Assembly: GCA_902463235.1 (NCBI GenBank)
Contig: CABQER010000050.1
Span: forward strand, 1 to 6,425
Length of the DNA: 6,425 nt
Origin: an uncultured Faecalibacterium sp.
Lineage (GTDB): Bacteria; Bacillota; Clostridia; Oscillospirales; Ruminococcaceae
Reading direction: 5' to 3'
Under the pieces are notes generated by a model, which was given only the letters and a program-made list of their open reading frames with translations, did no database searches and was not told where the DNA came from. This document shows positions 1 through 4,408 of the stretch, in pieces. The first letter of the stretch is position 1, and every line of letters starts with the position of its first letter. The translations under genes were made by a program, and so were the position numbers.

Positions 1-578
1 ATTATCTGGGTCAGGTGCTGGCCGGGCAGAGCTTCCGCTGGATCATCATTCCCATTGGAATGCTCATCGGTTACTTCATCGTCAAGGCCGAACCGGCCGT
101 CTATGTGCTGAACAAGCAGGTGGAAGAGGTGACCGACGGTGCCATTTCGGCCAAGGCCATGGGCACAGCCCTTTCGGCAGGTGTTTCCATCTCGGTGGGC
201 CTTGCCATGGTGCGGGTGCTCACCGGCGTTTCCATCCTGTGGTTCCTCGTGCCGGGCTATGTGTTTGCCATTGGCATCTCCTTTGTGGTGCCAAAGCTGT
301 TCACCGCCATTGCATTTGACGCGGGCGGCGTGGCATCTGGCCCCATGACAGCCACCTTCCTGCTGCCGCTGGCACAGGGTGCCTGCGTGGCCGTGGGCGG
401 CAATATCGTCACCGACGCTTTCGGCGTGGTGGCCATGGTGGCCATGACCCCGCTCATTACGGTGCAGCTGATGGGCCTTGTGGCACAGCTGCGCACCCGC
501 AAGGCCCGGCGGCTGCAGCCTGCGGCCATGGGTGCGGCCTTTGCCGGTCTGCCGGACGATGATATCATTGAACTGTAA
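1..578 (+). CDS. DUF1538 family integral membrane protein (3' part, 5' end outside window)
   Basis: The reading frame is open from the first complete codon (base 3) to TAA at 576-578, so the gene starts upstream. The GTG at 15 is only an internal Val. The visible ~191 residues are strongly hydrophobic. One membrane segment lies near the left edge (SFRWIIIPIGMLIGYFIV), followed by a short soluble stretch and then at least four more helices. The glycine-rich block AFDAGGVASGPMTATFLLP, about two thirds along, is what I recognise as DUF1538. The C-terminus is a cytoplasmic-looking Arg-rich tail ending in acidic residues. Full-length members usually carry two related halves, so this is probably the second. 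The biochemical function is unknown; a transporter or channel is an inference from topology. The next gene, a PII-like regulator, starts 12 bases downstream with AAGGAGGG between them, so the two are co-transcribed. PII-type proteins often gate membrane transporters (GlnK-AmtB is the model), which suggests nucleotide-responsive control of this protein. Confidence 0.85.
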   Translation, partial: YLGQVLAGQSFRWIIIPIGMLIGYFIVKAEPAVYVLNKQVEEVTDGAISAKAMGTALSAGVSISVGLAMVRVLTGVSILWFLVPGYVFAIGISFVVPKLFTAIAFDAGGVASGPMTATFLLPLAQGACVAVGGNIVTDAFGVVAMVAMTPLITVQLMGLVAQLRTRKARRLQPAAMGAAFAGLPDDDIIEL

Positions 579-590
579 GGAGGGCGCGGC

Positions 591-1292
591 ATGAGTTCGT
601 TGTTTTTGATGGTGACCATCACCGACCGCCGCTCCACCGATGCCTTTTTGCAGCTGTACCAGCAGCGCGGCGTGGATGTGAACCTGCGCACGGTGGGCAG
701 CGGCACAGCGGTGCGGGAAACGCTGGCCACGCTGGGTCTGGAAAAGACCGAGAAGGCCGTGCTGCTGGCGGTGGTGACAGAGGATACATGGAAGGCCGTC
801 CGGACAGACCTGCGCCGCAAAATGCGCATCGACGTGCCGGGCACCGGTATTGCATTCACGGTGCCGATGAGCAGCATCGGCGGCAGAAGGGCGCTGATGT
901 TCCTCACCCAGCACCAGCCGCTGACATTAAAGGAGGAGAGCACCTTGAAGGATACCCGTTACGAACTGCTGCTGGTGATCGCCAATCAGGGCCACACCGG
1001 CACCATTATGGATGCCGCCCGCGCAGCAGGTGCCGGCGGTGGCACGGTGATCCACGCCAAGGGTACCGGCATGGAAGGCGCAGCCCAGTTCCTTGGCGTG
1101 GAGCTGGTGAATGAAAAGGAGCTGGTGCTCATCGTGGCCCGCACGCCGGAAAAGAACCGCATCATGAAAGCCATCATGGACGGTGCCGGGCCAAAGGCGG
1201 GTGCGATTGTGTTCTCGCTGCCGGTGACGGATACCGCCGGTCTGCGTCTGCTGGAGGACGAGGAACCGGTGCAGGAGACCTCTGCGCAGTAA
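591..1292 (+). CDS. Tandem (double) PII-like signalling protein, partner of the DUF1538 membrane protein
   Basis: The ATG at 591 follows AAGGAGGG (577-584) at good spacing. The 233-residue product reads as two PII-like domains in a row. Domain 1 is about residues 1-110, with beta strand SSLFLMVTI at the start and GTGIAFTVPMSSIGG at the end. Domain 2 is about 120-223: it starts ELLLVIANQG, carries the PII-type AARAAGAGGGTVIHAKGTG, then ELVLIVARTPEKNRIMKAI, and closes with GAIVFSLPV. The ends of the two domains resemble each other. Domain 1 lacks the glycine-rich GGTVIHAKGTG block and looks degenerate there. Classical PII proteins are ~112 residues, form trimers, and bind ATP/ADP/2-oxoglutarate. 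The uridylylated T-loop Tyr of GlnB is not apparent, so classical uridylylation is unlikely. The inferred role is a cytosolic sensor acting on the DUF1538 protein encoded just upstream. Ligand and target are unknown. A terminator follows, making this a two-gene unit as far as the window shows. Confidence 0.85.
   Translation: MSSLFLMVTITDRRSTDAFLQLYQQRGVDVNLRTVGSGTAVRETLATLGLEKTEKAVLLAVVTEDTWKAVRTDLRRKMRIDVPGTGIAFTVPMSSIGGRRALMFLTQHQPLTLKEESTLKDTRYELLLVIANQGHTGTIMDAARAAGAGGGTVIHAKGTGMEGAAQFLGVELVNEKELVLIVARTPEKNRIMKAIMDGAGPKAGAIVFSLPVTDTAGLRLLEDEEPVQETSAQ
931..947 (+). promoter_or_regulatory. Internal consensus Shine-Dalgarno with in-frame TTG inside the PII fusion gene
   Basis: AGGAGG at 931-936, within AAAGGAGGAG, is followed after 8 bases by TTG at 945-947. 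That TTG is codon 119 of the surrounding gene and lies exactly at the junction of the two PII-like domains. Initiation here would give a separate ~115-residue second domain of normal PII length. The motif and frame are seen directly. Use as a start site is inferred; the alternative is a leftover from an ancestral two-gene arrangement or simply Lys-Glu-Glu coding. Confidence 0.4.
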
Positions 1293-1322
1293 ACAACAAA
1301 ATGTAATTTGTTCCGGGATTAT

Positions 1323-1364
1323 TCCGCATTTATGGGCGAAACGCTTGATAAATGCGGATTTTTT
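1323..1364 (+). terminator. Rho-independent terminator of the DUF1538/PII operon
   Basis: A perfect 11-bp stem forms between TCCGCATTTAT (1323-1333) and ATAAATGCGGA (1348-1358). The 14-base loop contains a smaller GCG-AAA-CGC hairpin, and six T residues follow (1359-1364). It lies 31 bases after the PII stop codon, where the operon should end. Confidence 0.85.
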
Positions 1365-1373
1365 CGTTATCAT
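1345..1373 (+). promoter_or_regulatory. Probable sigma-A promoter of the YitT-family gene, embedded in the terminator
   Basis: TTGATA (1345-1350), a 17-base spacer and TATCAT (1368-1373) each match the sigma-A consensus at five of six positions with ideal spacing. Transcription would begin near 1380 and give a 5' leader of about 27 bases that includes the GAGGGA ribosome binding site. The -35 box lies in the loop and 3' arm of the upstream terminator. Confidence 0.55.
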
Positions 1374-1406
1374 AGAAGAAAGAAATTCAAGAATGAGGGA
1401 CAAAAG

Positions 1407-2276
1407 ATGATAAAGCTTTCATATGAGCAGCAGATCGCATTCAATTCGCTGTCCATCATCGTGGGCAATGCACTGTATGCGCTCACGGTGGTGCTGTTTC
1501 TTGTGCCGTCAGGCCTGATCACCGGCGGTGCCACCGGCATCGCACTGGGCATCAACCGTGCATTGGGACTGCCGGTGTCCGGTGTGCTGTTCGTCATCAA
1601 CATGACCATGCTTACGGTGGGCTGGGTGCTGCTGGGGCGGCGCTTTGCCATCACCACCATTGCCAGCACCGTGCTCAGCCCCCTGTTTCTGGCCCTGTGG
1701 GAGCGGGTGTTCACAGGCTTTGTGCTCACCGATGATCTGGTGCTCAACACCATTTTTGCAGGCCTCGGCGTAGGCATTTCGCTGGGCATCACCATCCGGG
1801 CAGGCGCATCCACCGGCGGCATGGACATCCCTCCGCTGGTGCTGAACAAATATTTCCACATCCCGGTGTCGGCCAGTATGCTGGTGTTCGATATGCTCAT
1901 CCTCTGCCTGCAGGCGGCGTTCAGCCCGCTGCAGCAGTGTCTGTACGGCATCGTGATGGTGATCGTGTATACGGTGGTGCTGGACAAGGTGCTCATCTTC
2001 GGCACTACCCGCACCGAGGTAAAGATCATCAGCCAGCACGCCGATGATATCCGCGAGGCCATCTTCACCCAGCTGGACCGCGGTGTGACCGTGCTGCATG
2101 GCGAGGGAGGCTACAGCCACGAGCCGGAGCAGGTGCTGCTGAGCATCGTGAGCAACCGCCAGCTGCCGAAGCTGGAAAAGCTGGCCCATGCCATCGACCC
2201 CACCTGCTTTATGATCGTGAGCCATGTGACCGAGGTGAGCGGGCGCGGCTTCTCGCTGGATAAGAATTACCAGTAA
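1407..2276 (+). CDS. YitT family membrane protein (DUF161 + DUF2179)
   Basis: The chosen start is ATG 1407, preceded by GAGGGA (1395-1400) with 6 bases between. The frame stays open back to TTG 1308, but that lies ahead of and through the terminator and lacks a ribosome binding site. The 289-residue product has the usual length and layout of the YitT family. About six hydrophobic segments cover residues 12-196 (DUF161 part), with the family motif GASTGGMD at 133-140. A soluble C-terminal DUF2179 domain spans about 203-285, with RGVTVLHGEGGYSHEPEQVL at 225-244 and EVSGRGF near the end. DUF2179 is a small alpha/beta domain thought to have a regulatory or ligand-binding role at the cytoplasmic face. 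Transport activity is assumed from topology and no substrate can be assigned. It appears to be its own transcription unit. I see no convincing terminator after its stop, so some readthrough into the next genes is possible. Confidence 0.9.
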   Translation: MIKLSYEQQIAFNSLSIIVGNALYALTVVLFLVPSGLITGGATGIALGINRALGLPVSGVLFVINMTMLTVGWVLLGRRFAITTIASTVLSPLFLALWERVFTGFVLTDDLVLNTIFAGLGVGISLGITIRAGASTGGMDIPPLVLNKYFHIPVSASMLVFDMLILCLQAAFSPLQQCLYGIVMVIVYTVVLDKVLIFGTTRTEVKIISQHADDIREAIFTQLDRGVTVLHGEGGYSHEPEQVLLSIVSNRQLPKLEKLAHAIDPTCFMIVSHVTEVSGRGFSLDKNYQ

Positions 2277-2299
2277 ACGCTGAAAATCCCAGCAGATAC

Positions 2300-2329
2300 T
2301 TGAAAAACAGTACCGGTTTAGGATATAGT
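2300..2329 (+). promoter_or_regulatory. Probable sigma-A promoter of the DUF1858-trmK-nif3 unit
   Basis: TTGAAA (2300-2305), an 18-base spacer and TATAGT (2324-2329) sit in an AT-rich 108-base gap between GC-rich genes. Transcription would start near 2336, about 49 bases ahead of the DUF1858 start codon. The overlapping TATAGTATA leaves the exact -10 register uncertain. Confidence 0.55.
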
Positions 2330-2337
2330 ATAGAAGA

Positions 2338-2354
2338 ACGGTAGGTTATGCCGT
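2338..2354 (+). other. Small 5'-leader hairpin
   Basis: ACGGTA (2338-2343) pairs with TGCCGT (2349-2354) through six pairs including one G-T wobble, with loop GGTTA. It would be almost at the 5' end of the transcript from the promoter just upstream and may protect the mRNA end. GATTTTA follows, too short a T-run for a convincing terminator. Confidence 0.25.
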
Positions 2355-2384
2355 GATTTTACCCAACAGGAAAGGAAAACCATC

Positions 2385-2639
2385 ATGTTTGATATTTTCA
2401 ATATGCTCAAGAAGGAAGAACACAAGGACGCAAAGCAGGTGACCCGCGAGACCATCATCGGCGATATCCTGGATATGGACCAGACCACCGCTCCCTACTT
2501 CATGGAGATCGGCATGCACTGTCTGGGCTGCCCCGCATCCCGCGGCGAGAGCATCGAGGAGGCCTGTGCTGTCCACGGCGTGGACTGCGATGAGCTGATC
2601 GAGAAGCTGAACGAGCATCTGGCCGCAAAGAAGGCATAA
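2385..2639 (+). CDS. DUF1858 domain protein (hybrid-cluster-protein-associated redox disulfide type)
   Basis: ATG 2385 is preceded by AGGAAAGGA (2368-2376). The 84-residue protein has a short charged N-terminus (MFDIFNMLKKEEHKD) followed by the DUF1858 fold from about residue 18. The key motif is GMHCLGCPASRGESIEEAC, giving a CxxC pair at Cys46 and Cys49, with further cysteines at 61 and 68. I recognise the family as the small redox-disulfide domain found beside or fused to hybrid cluster (prismane) proteins and in anaerobes generally. A thiol-disulfide or metal-handling role in the anaerobic cytoplasm is inferred, not shown. No hybrid cluster protein gene lies in this window. It is the first gene after the 2300 promoter; trmK begins one base after its stop, so translation is very likely coupled. 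There is no signal peptide or membrane segment. Confidence 0.88.
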   Translation: MFDIFNMLKKEEHKDAKQVTRETIIGDILDMDQTTAPYFMEIGMHCLGCPASRGESIEEACAVHGVDCDELIEKLNEHLAAKKA

Positions 2640-2643
2640 ATTG
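2627..2643 (+). promoter_or_regulatory. Ribosome binding site and TTG start deciding the trmK N-terminus
   Basis: AAAGAAGG (2627-2634) lies inside the last codons of the DUF1858 gene, six bases before TTG 2641. The TTG is one base beyond the TAA of that gene. The encoded N-terminus runs directly into the usual TrmK start (DARLAAAAELV...), so no ATG further inside fits better. Confidence 0.65.
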
Positions 2644-3351
2644 CTGCCCACACTGGATGCGCGTCTGGCTGCCGCCGCAGAGCTTGTGCGGCCGGGAGAG
2701 CCGGTGGCGGACATCGGCTGCGACCACGGCAAGCTGACGGCGGTGCTGGCGGCTTCGGGAAAATACCCGAAGGTGATCGGTGCCGACCTACGGCCCGGCC
2801 CGCTGGCAAAGGCAGAGCAGACGCTGGAACATGCAGGCTGTAAAGACCGCGCTGAGCTTCGGCTTGGCGACGGTCTTTCTGTGCTTACGGAGAACGAAGT
2901 AGGCAGCATCGTGCTGGCGGGCGTTTCCGCCCAGACCACTTGGGAAATTTTAGAGAAAGCCCCGTGGGTGTTCACCGTGGGAGGGCCGCGGATCATCATG
3001 ATCCCGGCCACCCGCCACGACGCGCTGCGCCGCTGGTTGTGGGAGCATGGCTTCTCCTTTGCGGCCGACCGCCCGGTGCAGGCGGCGGGCCGCTGGTACG
3101 CGGTGATGGCGGCGGAGTACACCGGCAGGGTGTATGCGCCCACCTTTGCTGAGTGCCTGTTTGGCAGTACGGGAGAGTGGCCCGAGGGAAAAGGCTACGC
3201 CGACTGGCAGAAAGCAAAGCTGCCCCGGATGCGCCTTGGCGTGCCGGATGGCAGCGCACTGGCGCAGGAAATCGATCGTTTATTAGCTGGCTTGCCCTCT
3301 CAGGCCGCTTCGCGTCCAGCTCTCCCAAAGGGAGAGCCTTTGGCAAAATGA
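2641..3351 (+). CDS. trmK: TrmK-like tRNA (adenine(22)-N1)-methyltransferase, divergent, C-terminus formed by a repeat
   Basis: The 236-residue product is a class I SAM-dependent methyltransferase of the TrmK family, which methylates N1 of A22 in the D-arm region of bacterial tRNAs. Visible motifs are the SAM-binding loop ADIGCDHGKL (23-32), GADLRPGPLAKAEQ (47-60), RLGDGL (74-79), and HDALRRWLWEHGF with RWYAVM further on. The usual family motif GMGG is replaced by GVSA (94-97), which may affect catalysis or target recognition. The helical C-terminal region appears shorter than in B. subtilis TrmK. From about residue 217 the reading frame enters the structured repeat at 3291, so the last ~20 residues (GLPSQAASRPALPKGEPLAK) are repeat-encoded and the TGA at 3349 lies inside it. 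The next gene is Nif3-like, matching B. subtilis yqfN-yqfO and supporting the family call. Membership is confident; retained A22 methylation is less so. Confidence 0.78.
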   Translation: MLPTLDARLAAAAELVRPGEPVADIGCDHGKLTAVLAASGKYPKVIGADLRPGPLAKAEQTLEHAGCKDRAELRLGDGLSVLTENEVGSIVLAGVSAQTTWEILEKAPWVFTVGGPRIIMIPATRHDALRRWLWEHGFSFAADRPVQAAGRWYAVMAAEYTGRVYAPTFAECLFGSTGEWPEGKGYADWQKAKLPRMRLGVPDGSALAQEIDRLLAGLPSQAASRPALPKGEPLAK

Positions 3352-3428
3352 TGAACGCTGCATGGAATGCCAAGGCCTCTCACCATGGGAGAGGTGGCAT
3401 TGCGTAAGCAATGACGGAGAGGGCGAGG
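3291..3428. repeat. Structured intergenic repeat, copy 1 (MITE-like or RNA-folding element)
   Basis: The ends are near-perfect inverted repeats: CTTGCCCTCTC (3291-3301) against GAGAGGGCGAG (3417-3427). Inside are a GCTCTCCC-AAA-GGGAGAGC hairpin (3319-3337), a TTGGCA...TGCCAA pair (3340-3345 with 3368-3373), a CCTCTC...GAGAGG hairpin around CCATGG, and CATTGC-GTAA-GCAATG (3398-3413). The same order occurs at 6171-6296. It carries no transposase. It overlaps the end of trmK and ends just before nif3. Elements of this kind are, from memory, numerous in Faecalibacterium-like genomes. Confidence 0.75.
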
Positions 3429-3442
3429 ATGGTGAAGATATG
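3417..3442 (+). promoter_or_regulatory. Ribosome binding region of the Nif3-like gene, partly supplied by the repeat
   Basis: The purine-rich stretch GAGAGGGCGAGGATGGTGAA precedes ATG 3440. Its first half is the right end of the repeat. The best anti-SD matches are AGG/GGTGA around 3426-3435. The frame is open upstream to an ATG at 3362, but that ATG lies within the repeat and the extra 26 residues resemble no Nif3 protein. Confidence 0.5.
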
Positions 3443-4216
3443 ATAACAGTTAATCAGGTATACGAAGCAATGCAGGCCATCGCGCCGCTGGAGCTGGCGG
3501 AACACTGGGATAATCCCGGCCTGCTGGTGGACTGCGGCGGGCAGATGCACCGGGTGCTGGCAGCACTGGATATCACCCCCGAAGTGGTGGCCGAAGCCGC
3601 CGCAAAGCAGTGTGAGATGATCGTGTCCCACCACCCGGTCATTTTTGATCCGCTCAAAAAGATCGGCCCGCAGGATGTGCCTTTCCAGCTGGTGCAGGCG
3701 GGCATTTCTGCCATCTGTATGCACACCAATCTGGATGCTGCCGAGGGCGGCGTGAACGAAGTGCTGGCAGGCATCTTTGACATGAAGAATATGGAAACCT
3801 TTGCCGAGGGCTGCGGCCGTGTGGGAGCCATTGAAGAAATCGCGGTTCCAAAGCTTGCCCGCAAGGCACAGCAGGAGCTTGCTGCGCGCTGCAACCAGCC
3901 GAAGAACGGCCCGGCGGTGCAGGTGAAGTTTGTGGATGCGGGTAAGCCGGTCAAGCGCTTGGCGGTCATCAGCGGTGCGGGTGGAAGCCTGTTTGCAGAT
4001 GCCATTGCTATGGGCGCGGACTGCCTGCTGACCGGTGAAGCCAACCACCACCACGCCATCGATGCCAAGCGGCTGGGCCTTTCGCTCATTGCGGCGGGCC
4101 ACTATGCCACCGAATTTCCGGTGACTGCCGTCGTGGCTGCAAAGCTGCGCGCCGCCCTGCCGGAGCTGGACGTGCTGGTAAGCACTGAAAACCGGGATCC
4201 GTATACGTATTTATAA
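3440..4216 (+). CDS. Nif3-like dinuclear metal center protein (YqfO/YbgI family)
   Basis: The start at ATG 3440 gives a 258-residue protein of normal family length beginning MITVNQVYEAMQAIAPLELA. Conserved blocks appear in order: EHWDNPGLLVD (21-31), MIVSHHPVIFD (60-70), AICMHTNLDAAEGGVNEVL (91-109), LLTGEANHHHAID (196-208) and GHYATE (220-225). Expected dinuclear metal ligands are present: His64, His65, Asp99, His221 and Glu225. Family members form toroidal hexamers in the cytosol. The broad name is GTP cyclohydrolase 1 type 2/Nif3, but the enzymatic role is not settled and I would not transfer the cyclohydrolase label. The long insertion (PII-like domain) present in B. subtilis YqfO is absent; the middle segment is short, as in YbgI. 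It lies downstream of trmK, as in Bacillus, but here the two genes are split by a repeat. It probably still depends on the promoter at 2300. Confidence 0.92.
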   Translation: MITVNQVYEAMQAIAPLELAEHWDNPGLLVDCGGQMHRVLAALDITPEVVAEAAAKQCEMIVSHHPVIFDPLKKIGPQDVPFQLVQAGISAICMHTNLDAAEGGVNEVLAGIFDMKNMETFAEGCGRVGAIEEIAVPKLARKAQQELAARCNQPKNGPAVQVKFVDAGKPVKRLAVISGAGGSLFADAIAMGADCLLTGEANHHHAIDAKRLGLSLIAAGHYATEFPVTAVVAAKLRAALPELDVLVSTENRDPYTYL

Positions 4217-4238
4217 GGGAAAGCTGCTGCTTTTTCTT
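4217..4238 (+). terminator. Weak candidate terminator after the Nif3-like gene
   Basis: GGGAAAGC (4217-4224) can pair with GCTTTTTC (4229-4236), using two G-T pairs and loop TGCT, and TT follows. It starts immediately after the TAA. The stem is weak and uses up most of the T-run, so this is only a possibility. Confidence 0.25.
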
Positions 4239-4293
4239 GCGGCGATTTTCCGGCTGAGATGAAGATTGCCGCTGCAGCCTCTTCTGTGAAAGA

Positions 4294-4329
4294 GTAATTC
4301 GGCAAAGCCCGCAGGCTTGGCCGAATTAC
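4294..4329. other. Long inverted repeat in the nif3-rqcH spacer
   Basis: GTAATTCGGCAAAGCC (4294-4309) pairs with GGCTTGGCCGAATTAC (4314-4329): 15 Watson-Crick pairs, one A-G mismatch and a CGCA loop. The + strand downstream is A-rich rather than T-rich, so it is not a standard intrinsic terminator in the direction of the genes. It could block transcription or translation, be a protein-binding palindrome, or be a repeat remnant. Confidence 0.6.
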
Positions 4330-4355
4330 AAATACAAATAAAAATTCCACTGATT

Positions 4356-4381
4356 ATGGCCAAAGCGAATGCGGCGGCCAT
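4356..4381 (+). other. Leader hairpin upstream of rqcH
   Basis: ATGGCC (4356-4361) pairs perfectly with GGCCAT (4376-4381) around a 14-base loop. It lies 27 bases before the rqcH start codon and ahead of the TGAGGT ribosome binding site (4396-4401). TTTAAAAT after it is too weak to call a terminator. I found no convincing -35/-10 pair for rqcH in this spacer. Confidence 0.3.
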
Positions 4382-4408
4382 TTAAAATCGTTAAATGAGG
4401 TAAACACT

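Noticed and set aside
257..943. Minus-strand open frame across the DUF1538/PII junction
   Set aside because: It has Ser/Thr/Ala-rich low-complexity content, matches no family, and lies opposite two supported genes.
1308..1406. TTG 1308 as an earlier start of the YitT-family gene
   Set aside because: The added 33 residues are translated from the terminator hairpin and promoter region and contain no membrane-protein character; ATG 1407 has a proper ribosome binding site.
2338..2361. Hairpin at 2338-2354 as the terminator of the YitT-family gene
   Set aside because: The stem is six pairs with a wobble and only four T residues follow; it also lies downstream of the probable promoter of the next operon.
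3291..3428. The repeat as a CRISPR-type or simple tandem array
   Set aside because: The internal units are different hairpins in a fixed order, not identical direct repeats with regular spacers.
3362..3439. ATG 3362 as the start of the Nif3-like protein
   Set aside because: This segment is almost wholly repeat sequence, has no ribosome binding site, and the 26 extra residues do not resemble Nif3 N-termini, whereas MITVNQVYEAM does.
4102..4350. Minus-strand 82-codon frame covering the end of the Nif3-like gene and the spacer
   Set aside because: Half of it is antisense to conserved nif3 codons and the rest is hairpin sequence; no ribosome binding site or family likeness was seen.
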